Notes under the pieces: generated by a model | Seen by the model: the letters and a program-made list of their open reading frames with translations, nothing else | Told to the model about the DNA's origin: nothing | The model's database searches: none | Shown here: positions 50,019 to 58,666 of the stretch, one piece after another | Layout: each line of letters opens with the position of its first letter | How positions within the stretch are numbered: position 1 is the stretch's first letter | Origin: DATFVJ01 sp963727015 | GTDB lineage: Bacteria > Actinomycetota > Actinomycetes > Streptosporangiales > Streptosporangiaceae | Reading direction: 5' to 3' | DNA: 64,000 nt | Assembly: GCA_963727015.1 (NCBI GenBank) | Contig: CAVSEV010000007.1 | Coordinates: 336,148-400,147 of the forward strand | Program-made: the position numbers and the translations under genes

Positions 50019-50321
50019 CGGCATTTTGACGTCCCCGAGCTCATCGATTCGGACGGCCGCCGGGCCGTCACTCACGTCCTGGATGAGGACAGTTATCGTG
50101 TCGCACTGCTGGCTAGGTTGATGGAAGAGGCTCAGGAAGCTGATCGGGCCACACCGGACAAACTCGCCGCCGAACTCGCGGATGTCCTGGAAGTACTCAA
50201 GGCGCTGGTGACGAGACTGGGCATGACCTGGGAGCAACTACTGGTTCCCTTAGCGTCCGTGTCCCAACGGCTGACCATCACATATCCGATCACGACAGGC
50301 AGAAGTCTTCGCCGTACATAG
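50019..50321 (+). pseudogene. MazG-like NTP pyrophosphohydrolase remnant
   Basis: The frame retains VPELIDSDGRRAVTHVLDEDSYRVAL, then LARLMEEAQEADRA...KLAAELADVLEVLKALV. This is the EExxE...ELADVLE metal-binding core of MazG-like enzymes that hydrolyse non-canonical NTPs. The N-terminal LVRDRI block is missing and no start codon with a ribosome site is available. The 3' end runs into the TMEM175 pseudogene on the other strand. Confidence 0.65.
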
Positions 50322-50803
50322 AATCCCTCGCCGTCTCCTTGCTGCGAAAAGCGGTGCTCGCGCCGGGCATAGGCATCCAGGGCGGACCCTAGCAGGCGGA
50401 TTTTCGGCAGGTCAGCCCGTAGGTCGTGACGGCTACGCGTTCGGCGCCGGGATCGCGAAGGGCGTCGGCGATGAGCCGGGTCGGGAATGGCAGGAACGCC
50501 ACGACGAGGAGCAGGACCAAGTTGATTTGCTGGAAGATCGGATCTGCCCGGGTGAGCCGCTCGGTCAAATGCGGTGTGGGCCAGCCACGCACCGCCGATG
50601 GTCAGGAAGCTGACGACGTATGCCAGGTAGCCGGGCCAGGCGTGCAGCACCTGCTCCAGCGGTGTGCCCGGCGGATGGACCGCGGGGTCCAGTACCAGCA
50701 GCGTGGCGGCGATGGAGAACACGCGGTCGCTGAATGCCGCCATCCGGGCGGTACCCCAGAGACCGGCGCGCACGCGGCGTGTCGTCGTGAGCTGCCACGG
50801 CAT
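50240..50803 (-). pseudogene. TMEM175-family channel, decayed
   Basis: The fragments TARMAAFSDRVFSIAATLLVLD, PLEQVLHAWPGYLAYVVSFLTIGGAWLAH (frame 1), LVLLLVVAFLPFPTRLIADALRDP (frame 2) and RLLGSALDAYARREH (frame 1) are a bacterial TMEM175 (DUF1211) K+ channel subunit broken by two frameshifts. Bacterial TMEM175 carries an FSD motif in helix 1; here AFSDRV keeps it. ATG 50803 is preceded by AAGGAGG. Probably inactive. Confidence 0.75.
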
Positions 50804-51024
50804 TGCCTCCTTCGCGTCAGCCGACGGTGGCAACCCCTTGCAGACATGCCCTCGGATCGGCAACCGGGCAGCCCGATATGGGGAACGGGCAAACCCGGCG
50901 CCTCGAATGCTTGCGAAGCCGGTAGCTGTGGCCGCCGGCGACGCGTGCTGCGGTTCGGCCACGAGACCGGCAACCAGGGCCGGTGACACGCGGCTCACGG
51001 ATACCTGAAGGAAGCCCGAGCTTA

Positions 51025-51354
51025 CTACCCGGCGCCCGACTCCTCCGCCAGCTCGGCCTCGGCCACCATGATTTCGAAGCCCAGAGCCGCGAGGATATTG
51101 CCGCCCGCCGCGACGACCCTGGGAGTGCCGACAACCGGGGCAACCGCGATCATGACCGCCTGAATGTCATCGGCGGTGACCCCGCTGTCAGCGGCGGCAC
51201 CGGCGTTGGCCAGATAGGAGGCGGCCGGTGCGTCCACCGCGATCAGGGCGGCAATCCGGGCGAGCATCAGCTCACGCGGCGCCAGCGAACAGCGCTCAAG
51301 GGACGCGGCGGTGATGTCGGCGAGCGTGTCGAGGACGGGTGTTTCGGCGGTCAT
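51025..51354 (-). CDS. Carboxymuconolactone decarboxylase (CMD/AhpD-like) family protein
   Basis: A 109-residue all-helical protein of the CMD family: LAPRELMLARIAALIAVDAP, then GVTADDIQAVMIAVAPVVGTPRVVAA. It lacks the CxxC of AhpD peroxidase partners, so a thiol role is unlikely; decarboxylase or unknown. ATG 51354 is preceded by GGAGGG. Monocistronic by spacing. Confidence 0.9.
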   Translation of the reverse strand: MTAETPVLDTLADITAASLERCSLAPRELMLARIAALIAVDAPAASYLANAGAAADSGVTADDIQAVMIAVAPVVGTPRVVAAGGNILAALGFEIMVAEAELAEESGAG

Positions 51355-51516
51355 GGAACCCTCCGGGTGCTAGGGAACGCGCGCGCAGTGGCGCAGGCCA
51401 GATATACGAGCAGTTCAGTCCTGCTCCCGGCCGGCGGCATCACCTTGGACGGGTGAGCTTCACCTGCTCCGCCCTTCCGCAGCGACTCGGCCGGCTGCCA
51501 ACTCCCGGGGTGATGC

Positions 51517-52038
51517 TCACGTGCTGGGTGATGGGGATGCGGAGGGACAGCGCGTGTTCACCGCGGCCAGGAGGTTCTGCGCCGCCGTATTGACATCGCC
51601 GAGCGCGGTCACCACACCGGACACCGCGCTGGTGCTGGGGTGCGCGGCCAGGTTGCTGACCGCCGTCGTGAGGGTGGCGAGGGCGGATGTCAGTGCGCTG
51701 GTCTGAGCCTGCCACTGACCGCCTGCGTGGTTCACAAGGGCCGTCAGGTTTGCCTTGACGTCGGTGAGGTCCGCCGTGATCTGGTTCACCGTGCCTGCCC
51801 CCACCTTCACGTGCGTAAGCTTGGCCAGCGACGCGCGCAAGGCTGCGGCGTCGGCGCACAGCACCGAGGTCGGCGGCGAGGTCGCCGGGGCGGCCGCCGT
51901 GGACGACGAGGGCACGACCGTGGGCGTTCTTGCCGACGGGGTGCCGCCACCGGATCCGCACGCGGCCAGCAGCGCAAGGCCGCCAGCGATCGCGGCGAGC
52001 TTCCACCGGGCGGGCCTGATCATAATTCCTGGTTTCAT
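51517..52038 (-). CDS. Putative secreted lipoprotein
   Basis: A 173-residue protein with a lipoprotein signal peptide: basic start, hydrophobic core (LAAIAGGLALLAAC), lipobox LLAAC, then a Ser/Thr/Pro linker and a helical domain of about 110 residues rich in Ala/Thr/Leu (VNQITADLTDVKANLTALV). An outer-face-anchored helical bundle is likely. ATG 52038 is used; ATG 52023 with AGGA upstream is equally possible. Function unknown. Confidence 0.75.
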   Translation of the reverse strand: MKPGIMIRPARWKLAAIAGGLALLAACGSGGGTPSARTPTVVPSSSTAAAPATSPPTSVLCADAAALRASLAKLTHVKVGAGTVNQITADLTDVKANLTALVNHAGGQWQAQTSALTSALATLTTAVSNLAAHPSTSAVSGVVTALGDVNTAAQNLLAAVNTRCPSASPSPST

Positions 52039-52059
52039 ATCCCTGACACGCTCTCGCCA

Positions 52060-52615
52060 ACGCAGCGTCTGCGCCTCACCCTCCAGGGGTCAATACCGGC
52101 AGCCGGGGCCGGGGGCGAGGTCGCGCCGTTGGGCGTGGCGTGCGGCGGTGCTGGTCAGTTTGGCGGCAAGGATCTGGTCGGGGTCGGGCAACGGCCGGGA
52201 CGATCGGCTCATATGTTCGAAAATACCCCGCTGATGCAGGTGGGCAAGGTTCGCTGGCTGATGCTGCGCGCGGGTGGGTCGCGGCGGGTGGTGGGCCGGG
52301 CCGGCGGCGGGGGCAGCTCCCGCTTGGTGTCTGCCGGGTGTTCTTCCCGGCGTGGCTGTCCGCTGACATCTAATCGCGTCGGCTGATCGGTTCGTGACCT
52401 GCCCGGACGTGGTCTGGTGTCACGGTGATGGCGTTGTGATGGGTGGTTGGCTGGCATGGTTGCGTCGGGCGGTGCGAGGGGTGCCATCAATCGTGTCCGC
52501 AGGCTGTGCGTGACCGGGACCTCGGGCTTGGCCGTGGGGGTGGCTTGTGGCGCTGGCCAGCGATGGCGGCTGCTGGTGCCGGTTGCCTGCCGGTAGCTCG
52601 GTGAGTGGGTGATCA
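52060..52615. other. Spacer without recognised gene
   Basis: Pro/Arg-rich frames only; no family match. Flanks a transposase remnant. Confidence 0.4.
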
Positions 52616-53010
52616 GTTATGGGGCTGGGCCTGCCGGCGTCGCTTCTTGTGGTAGGGGGAGACGGTGCTGTAGGACACCTTGAGGTCGGTGTGGTCGACG
52701 ACCTGTTCCCATAGCTGGCGGGTGGTCAGACCGGGCATCGCGTCCAGCAGTGCGTCGATGCCGCGGCGTAGGCGAGTGGCTGTTTCTTGAACGGCTGCTT
52801 CCACGGGGCCGGCCGGGGCGCGGCCAGTGCCTCGTTGATGGTGCGGCGGCAGACCCGGAATCGGGTGGCCAGTTCGTTCTTGTTCAGTTCGCCGGTTTGG
52901 CGGCGGCCCTGATCTGGCCGCAGTGACCGTGCGTGCCTGGTTCAAGATGCCGCTGCGGTCCTTGATGATCATCGTTGTGGGCGTGACCGGCGCCGTACGG
53001 GTCATGCGCC
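52616..53010 (-). pseudogene. IS21/IS481-like transposase N-terminal remnant
   Basis: On the minus strand two frames combine to an HTH, LNKNELATRFRVCRRTINEALAA, and the following IDALLDAMPGLTTRQLWEQVVDHT...KVSYSTVSPY. This is the N-terminal DNA-binding region of IstA-like transposases. The catalytic core is absent and a frameshift lies near 52790. It could be related to the non-autonomous element at 54476-54788. Confidence 0.5.
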
Positions 53011-53338
53011 TATCGCAGCCGCCAGGACCTAGCCGCTCAGCGTCAGCCTTGCTGGGTGTGCAGCTGCGGGAAGAGTTCCGCCGGATGATCGAAACGGGAT
53101 CTTCCTTTTGGATGCTCGTTCCCAATGCCAGCGCCGCCGATTATCAGGTGACGCCCACTGCGAGTGGCGTTCTGCTGCCCAGAATGGCATGGTGGGCGAC
53201 GAGCTGCCATGGTCGGCCACCGACGTGGAGGCAAGCGCGCAGGCCCGGCCGCGGCTCAGCCAGGTGCTGGCCGACCTGGCTGCCGGGGATTGTGCATGCT
53301 GATGGTGAGCCGCCCACATTGAGGGGCCCGAGGGTGGC
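53011..53338. other. Non-coding or eroded spacer
   Basis: No recognisable gene or signal on either strand. Confidence 0.4.
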
Positions 53339-53430
53339 GTGGTGGATCTGGACGCGCTGCGGGCGACCAAGCTGCACGTCCCGCCTGCGCGCCGCGGCCT
53401 GGTGGCGCGGCCGCGGCTGGTTGACCGCCT
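53339..53430 (+). pseudogene. Start of a MalT/LuxR-type ATPase regulator
   Basis: GTG 53339 reads DLDALRATKLHVPPARRGLV followed by ARPRLVDRL, the typical first 30 residues of large MalT-like regulators that precede their P-loop. The sequence then degenerates; the ATPase and HTH domains are missing. Only the 5' end is left. Confidence 0.5.
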
Positions 53431-53701
53431 CACCGAGGAGGGGCTTCAGGGCGAGCTGACGGTGGGCGGCCAGGCGGCCATCAGGGTCCTCCACGTCAGA
53501 GTCATCATCGGCACCCGGGCCTGGCCGCTGGGCAGTGTCGTTCATGGTCACCAGCGTCGCACCGAGCCGCAGAAGCGGGAAATGAAGGACACCGCCAGAC
53601 CCGGGCTGGGGCTTGCTGGCGGCAAGCTCCGCCCATCAGCACGGGCCCGCCCGATGCCGGCATCACGCGCACTTGCTGGGCTGGTGGCTGGATTCCTGCT
53701 C

Positions 53702-54400
53702 CTACTTCAAAATGTTGACCGCACGCGCGACCACGAGCACACCGATGCCGAGGGACACCATCGCCTCGATCATCATCAGCAGCTTGGCCCACCGCTTGAT
53801 CGCGGAGACGTCGGTGGGGCTGAACGCGGCGGCGGTCCAGAAGGCCAGCGACAGGTAATCCACGAACTCCGGCACCCAGGTGGCCGGCGCGTAATCGGTG
53901 TTCAGCATCTCCGGGAAGACGAACGCCGGGTTCGCATACGGCTGGTGCGCCCGGGCGGCGGCGCCACCACGATCCAGATCCCAGTACCACAGCCCGAACG
54001 CGATCACGTTGGTGGCCCAGATCACCCCGCCGGTCGCCAGCAGCCCGGTGGCGTTGCTGGCGAACAGCTTGTTGCTGGTGATGATGTCGCCGACGAGACG
54101 GGCGGCGGCGAACAGGTTCGCCAGTGTCAGCAGGGCGATCACAGCGCTGGTGGTGACCCGCAGCCAGGTTTTCTGGCGGTCGATGCGGCCCGGGTCCCCG
54201 ATGATCAGGGCGGCGAGTAACGCGAGCAGAACGACGGGGAGCACCCACGGGGGGTTCACCCGGTACTTCGCGGGCAGCACCACATGCAGGCCAACGACGA
54301 CGACAATCGCCAGCGCCACCGGCCACCAGTGCTCACCCCGCTCAGCAGCCCGCAGCGGCGTCACCGGGGGCGCAGCGGCTGGCTCCTGGCCCGATGCCAT
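53702..54400 (-). CDS. DUF1345-like integral membrane protein
   Basis: A 232-residue protein with about six membrane helices. Features fitting DUF1345: GVIWATNVIAFGLWYWDLDRGG, WVPEFVDYLSLAFWTAAAFSPTDV and a last helix ending in LGIGVLVVARAVNIL. ATG 54400 starts a hydrophilic N-terminus. The SPTD loop is typical, and the family is often compared with ion channels because of a pore-like loop before the last helices. It lies within a group of stress-associated membrane genes (CMD, HdeD, LapA). Function unknown. Confidence 0.85.
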   Translation of the reverse strand: MASGQEPAAAPPVTPLRAAERGEHWWPVALAIVVVVGLHVVLPAKYRVNPPWVLPVVLLALLAALIIGDPGRIDRQKTWLRVTTSAVIALLTLANLFAAARLVGDIITSNKLFASNATGLLATGGVIWATNVIAFGLWYWDLDRGGAAARAHQPYANPAFVFPEMLNTDYAPATWVPEFVDYLSLAFWTAAAFSPTDVSAIKRWAKLLMMIEAMVSLGIGVLVVARAVNILK

Positions 54401-54475
54401 GTCTCATTGTGACCCCGCCGGCCAGGCAGTCAATCCGGGCGGGCCACACACCCTTGTCATCATGAGGGAGATCTG

Positions 54476-54788
54476 TGTCCGGTGCCAGATAAGTCGGCCC
54501 GTTGCCATCCAAACCGGCCCGTTCTGTCGGCTCGCCACTACAGTCGGCCCAGGATCCTGGTTCTCGATCTTGGGTGCTGGCCGGTGCAGCACCGCTCCCA
54601 TCGTCACGGCGCTGGCCACCCACCTCGCCAGCACGGCCATAATCGGGCCGAATTCAATGGCAAGAACGCTATCGGCCGCGCCCATAGGCCAACTTTGGGT
54701 GGCAAGGCAAGCCTTGATCGTTTGCCATCCAATCAGGCCCACCCAGGTCAGAGGAGGGGTGGTGGGCCGACTTATCTGGCACGGGACA
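54476..54788. mobile_element. MITE-like element, 25-bp inverted repeats, 5-bp duplication
   Basis: The outer 25 bases at 54476-54500 (TGTCCGGTGCCAGATAAGTC plus GGCCC) and the reverse complement of 54764-54788 differ at one position. ATCTG flanks both sides directly (54471-54475 and 54789-54793), a perfect 5-bp target duplication. The 313-bp interior has further copies of related words (GTCGGCCC, TTGCCATCCAA) but no transposase. The TG...CA ends, subterminal repeats and 5-bp duplication resemble IS21-family ends, so it may be a non-autonomous derivative. Confidence 0.8.
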
Positions 54789-54959
54789 ATCTGGCCCAGA
54801 CCTCGCCAGGTGGCCATCGTCACATGAGCGGCGACCGGACGGTCCGGAGTGCCGGCGACGCACGCACAAGCGGCCGGTCCGTGCGGCACGGAACAGCCGG
54901 CCCCGGTGCGAACCGGCTCGCTGTGGTACATGATGCTTCGGCGCTACGCCCGCTCGGCG

Positions 54960-55195
54960 AGGCTGTTTGCTCCGCCGCGGCCGCGCGGGCCTGTCTGCGG
55001 CGTGTAAGGAGGTACTCGACGCCCTCCAGGGCAGGAAGGCGGTGACGGCCGCGATCAGGATGGGCGCGGTCTGCGGCACCCCACCTGAGTATGGGCCAAG
55101 AACGCGGCGAGCAGCACCACCGAGAACGGCGCGGCCACCAGCGCCCATGGGACGGCGGCGAGCAGGCACATGAACGCCGGTCCAGCGGAACACCG
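54960..55195 (-). pseudogene. Small membrane protein, frameshifted
   Basis: The minus strand combines AFMCLLAAVPWALVAAPF and SVVLLAAFLAHTQVG with, in the next frames, VPQTAPILIAAVTAFLP and LEGVEYLLTRRRQARAAAAEQ. This is a two- to three-helix membrane protein with two indels. Family not identified. Confidence 0.45.
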
Positions 55196-55261
55196 GCCTT
55201 CTCGCTGTGCACCTTCTGGTACGTCGACGCCCTCGGCCGCGCCGGCGGCTCGACGACGCCA

Positions 55262-55430
55262 GGCTTAGGTTCGAGAAGATCCACTTACGCCAACCACCCC
55301 GGCCTCTGTTCAGAGGAGGCCGGCAGCACCGGCGAGCAGCTCGGCAACTTCCCGCGGGCGTTCAGCCACCTGGCGCTCATCAGCGCGGCGATCATCCTCG
55401 ACTGCCATCTCGAGCACCGCGCCGGGTTCA
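55262..55430 (+). pseudogene. Glycoside hydrolase family 15 C-terminal remnant
   Basis: One frame reads TYANHPGLCSEEAGSTGEQL then GNFPRAFSHLALISAAIILD, the conserved end of GH15 glucoamylase/trehalase proteins (E-x-G-xx-LGNFPQAFSHxALI). The preceding FEKIH is in another frame. Only the last ~55 residues remain. Confidence 0.7.
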
Positions 55431-55849
55431 TCGAGGCGGTGTTTTCCGAAGCCCGCCGCGGTTACGGTTTGGCGAGCACCTTCCCCTGCCTTGCGTGCCG
55501 CCAGTGGTGTCAGCCGCGGACCGGCGATGAGCGTGTCCCAGGTCCTCGAGCAGATTGAGGTAGCGCTGCCCGTCGAGCTCGCGCGTACCCCAGCCTCGTG
55601 CGCCTGTGGGATAAAGCGACCCCGGTGGTGGCCTCGGGTTTCGGAGCTTGATCAGGCGCTGGATGCCGCCGTAGGGATGGGATGTTCCGTGCCCCGGTAT
55701 GCCAGGCCGGACTCCAGACGCCAACGTCCTGGCGCCGGCACCCGATCGTTCGGATGTGAGCAACCATGATCACCACTACGCGCCGCGGCACGGCGCGATC
55801 TGCGAGGTGCCTTCGGGGTTGAGCACAGCATCCCGGTGCCTTCAACGTC
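55431..55849. other. Spacer without recognised gene
   Basis: Nothing protein-like or repeat-like was identified on either strand. Confidence 0.4.
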
Positions 55850-56437
55850 TCACGCGGGGGCCAGGTTCTTTCTCGTCGCCTTGGCCACGTGCCGGAGCAT
55901 GAAGGCGCCGATGATCTCGAAAACGCCCATGACGGCGAACCAGATTCCGATCAGCACCGCGAGCACGTTCACGGACGAAACCGGGGCGGAAGCGACCACG
56001 ATCCCGGCGATCAGGCTAACGATCCCGAAGAAGATCAACCAGCCCCGCCCCTCACGGGAGCCGCCGGACAGGCCCGCGATGAGCAGGACCAGGCCCTGGA
56101 CGATCCAGGTGATACCGATGATCAGGCCGATGATCCCTATCGTCAGGTGCAGGTGACGGATCAGCACGACGCCGATCACGATGAACAACAGGCCGGCGAT
56201 GCCCAGCCAGACCCGGTGCGGCTCGGTGTTGTCGAACACCCGGATCAGATGGAAGATCCCCGAGATGATCATGAGGATGCCGAGCAGGACGGCAATCACA
56301 TTGAGTGAGCCGCTTGGATGGAAGCTCACGATCAGCCCGAGTATCAGTGTCACCACGCCAAGGAATAGCGTCGCTTGCCATGAGGCCGCGACCATTCCGG
56401 CCGGCGACTGCTGCGCGCCAGGCTCTTCGGGTTCCAT
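55850..56437 (-). CDS. HdeD/DUF308 family membrane protein
   Basis: A 195-residue protein with six membrane helices arranged as three DUF308 hairpins: LFLGVVTLILGLIVSFHPSG, GIFHLIRVF, VWLGIAGLLFIVIGVVLIRH, WIVQGLVLLIAG, FGIVSLIAGIVVA, LIGIWFAVMGVFEIIGAF. HdeD-type proteins help survival at low pH in enterobacteria; the actinobacterial relatives are stress-linked but uncharacterised. ATG 56437 is preceded by AAGGTGA. Intact. Confidence 0.92.
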   Translation of the reverse strand: MEPEEPGAQQSPAGMVAASWQATLFLGVVTLILGLIVSFHPSGSLNVIAVLLGILMIISGIFHLIRVFDNTEPHRVWLGIAGLLFIVIGVVLIRHLHLTIGIIGLIIGITWIVQGLVLLIAGLSGGSREGRGWLIFFGIVSLIAGIVVASAPVSSVNVLAVLIGIWFAVMGVFEIIGAFMLRHVAKATRKNLAPA

Positions 56438-56607
56438 TTTGCTTCACCTTCTTGAGCAGTCACCACAATGGCGCACCGCTCCCGTGCGCCGAACACTTTG
56501 GATACTGAATTGCGGTCGATGGCGCAGTCGTCACCCCTTGCGGGTGAACGCCGCAATGCATCCGGAATCAGCAGACTCGTTCCTGCCCGGTCCGTCAGCC
56601 AAGCCGA

Positions 56608-57065
56608 TCAGGGGCCAACGCCCGGCACCCGGTGACAACCCTCGAGGTAGACCGGTGCACCCGCCGCGCAGGCGGCGGTCACCCGGCGCCGGATGGGCCG
56701 CCCGAGGGGGGTGAGTGCGGCCGGCAGCGCGGCAAGCGCATGCTCGGAAATCTCCTCGGGCTGCAGGACCACGGCGGCAAGGCTCGCTTCATCGCGGGCG
56801 CCACAGTCAAACGGGAACCGCATCCCGCCCGGCCCGCCTGGACGGGGCCGGCGGAGCCCGACGCAGGCGAGGCTGCCCGCGCGTACGTCAAGGCCGCGCA
56901 GCTCCCGCACGTCGGCCTGCACGGGTTCCCCGGCGTCTCCCGTCTGCGTCCGTCACCCCACCTGGCATGGCCCAGCCGGACTTATCAGTCGGCTTCAGGA
57001 TGAGCAGCCTGCCAGCCCGGTGGAAGATCAGCGCTCCGGCAGAGGCCGGGATGGCTGGTACGGCC
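56608..57065 (-). pseudogene. Nudix hydrolase, frameshifted in the Nudix box
   Basis: Minus-strand frame one gives PASAGALIFHRAGRLLILKP and SGWAMPGGVTDADG, the start of a Nudix domain. After a shift, frame two gives QADVRELRGLDVRAGSLACV to VYLEGCHRVPGVGP, the second half. The catalytic GX5EX7REUXEEXGU box is destroyed at the junction (near 56920). A former NTP-pyrophosphatase. Confidence 0.7.
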
Positions 57066-57099
57066 AGTGAAGGCTCACCGGGCGCGGGACTGTCACTGT

Positions 57100-57559
57100 C
57101 GGTCACGGCAGCCACGCTACGGCTTTCGCCTGCGTCCCACAGCTCCTCCGCACCCGGGAAAGTGGTCCAACCACTGATCCTGAACGGCTGCCGCGTAGCG
57201 CGACCGTGCTGGAACGTGCTCGAAGGCGGCCTGCGACGCCGACAAGCTATTCCCCTGGCCACATTGGCTTCCGCATCATGCGCGGCTCCGCGCCGTGGCC
57301 GGCCGGAGCCCATGGCGGACGCTCGTCGCGGGGGACACGATCGCCTCCGCCTGCCTCATGCCCGCCCTGCCATACCGCCGCGCCTTTTGCCGGTGGTGGC
57401 GGGGTTTTCCCAGACCGGGCGCGCGCCATCGCCACATATTGGCGCCAGCCAGCAGAATTGGGCGTTAATCTGCCTGTCATTACCGGAGGTGCGCGGCAAA
57501 GGTGGCCGTGAACGGTAGCTGGCACCGATGGCCAGTGTCCAGCAGTGCAGCGATGTCTA
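57100..57559. other. Spacer without recognised gene
   Basis: Only Arg/Pro-rich shadow frames; no ribosome site with a protein-like product. Confidence 0.4.
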
Positions 57560-57806
57560 GTCTTGCCTCATGCGCCGGCCGGTCCCGCGCGGACGATCTT
57601 CACGTCCTACGTGGTTGCCTGGCTCTACCTGGTCGGCTTCGTTCTGGCCGAGGTGATCTACGCGGCGGCGTCCCTGCACGATCAGGCGGCGGTCATCGGG
57701 TGGGCAAGCACGAACGTGCATAACCTTCATCCATCAATCCGATCGGCTCGCTGGTGGCCTCCGCGTTCGTAACCCAGACATTCGCCAGCGCGTGGCCCGC
57801 CTTAAA
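57560..57806 (+). pseudogene. Rhomboid-like membrane protein, 5' remnant
   Basis: RTIFTSYVVAWLYLVGFVLAE and AAVIGWASTNVHNL, then, in the next frame, PIGSLVASAFVTQTFASAWPA. These match the start of actinobacterial rhomboid-like proteins (STNVHNL...P-x-GxLVASAF). A one-base shift near 57725 and loss of the remaining helices make it a pseudogene. Confidence 0.5.
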
Positions 57807-57952
57807 CGTGCGGTACCGCCGACAGCGTAGGGCAACGCTAGCACGAGCTTGATTCAAGAGCACCGTGGAATGGCGGCTGCTCACGGACAGCCGGTTGTGC
57901 AGGTCAGCGTCCGTGGCGATAGCGCGGACCTGCGCAGCAAGAGTGCCAACAG

Positions 57953-58219
57953 TCAATACCGCCGGTTTTCGCGGCGTTCCTTGCGGCGTCTGTGACGACG
58001 CATCACGCCCAACCCGAACCACACCAATGCCCCGAATACCGCCATCACGATGGTGTAGAGCCACAACGGCCAGATAAAGCTCCAGACGAGGAAGTGGACC
58101 TTGACGTTCTCCCGGTTCTGGATGACGAAGATGAGCAATACCGCCAGGCCGGAAAGCGAGGCGATTGCCCCGGCGCCGAGTCGCCGACCCGCCTGCTTCT
58201 CTTCAACTTGCTGGCTCAT
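57953..58219 (-). CDS. LapA-like (DUF1049) small membrane protein
   Basis: An 88-residue protein with two helices (IASLSGLAVLLIFVIQNRENV, then FIWPLWLYTIVMAVFGALVWFGLGV) and a basic tail RRHRRRKERRENRR. The QNRENVKVHFL segment between the helices is the LapA_dom (DUF1049) signature. ATG 58219 has AGGAGAG upstream and is preferred to GTG/ATG further out. In Gram-negatives LapA acts in LPS assembly; in actinobacteria the function is unknown. Confidence 0.88.
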   Translation of the reverse strand: MSQQVEEKQAGRRLGAGAIASLSGLAVLLIFVIQNRENVKVHFLVWSFIWPLWLYTIVMAVFGALVWFGLGVMRRHRRRKERRENRRY

Positions 58220-58259
58220 CACACTCTCCTGGCCACGCATAACACCCGTAGGGCGCTTT

Positions 58260-58578
58260 CAACCCCCGGTGCTCGCGAACACCCGCTGTTTCGCGGCCGT
58301 CGCCATGTGCCCGGGCAGGAACTAACCGCTGGCGGCACCTTCATGCTCGTGCCGCTTGCCCACTCAACGACAGGGCACAAAGTCCCCGGGCCGTGCGGTC
58401 GAGGTACTCTGGGTTACCTTCAACGACCTGGGCATCCCAGGCTCTCATCTGGGATCTCTCACGACCATCTCACAGAGGTGGCGTCCGGAATCCGGTGTAA
58501 ATCGACGGACGCGGTTCCGGCTTCATTGGTCAGGTTAGGCGGTGGCGCTGACAGTTTCGGCGCTGCCCGCCCAAGATG
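58260..58578. other. Spacer left of the ISKra4-like element
   Basis: No gene recognised; ends in the left target-duplication copy CGCCCAAGATG (58568-58578). Confidence 0.45.
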
Positions 58579-58625
58579 GGTGCGCGTCAATTTCGTAGGG
58601 GTTTTGGGTTATAGCTGATTGTCGG

Positions 58626-58659
58626 CCTAGTCTGAGTGTTGCAAAACACTCAGACTAGG
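58626..58659 (+). promoter_or_regulatory. 15-bp hairpin overlapping the IS ribosome site
   Basis: CCTAGTCTGAGTGTT and AACACTCAGACTAGG form a perfect 15-bp stem with a GCAA tetraloop. The 3' arm includes the first bases of AGGAGG (58657-58662), the ribosome site of the transposase GTG at 58667. It could limit translation from external transcripts, as in other IS elements. Confidence 0.6.
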
Positions 58660-58666
58660 AGGCGGC

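Noticed and set aside
54404..54931. A 175-codon minus-strand frame across the MITE-like element
   Set aside because: Runs through both inverted repeats and flanking DNA; not protein-like.
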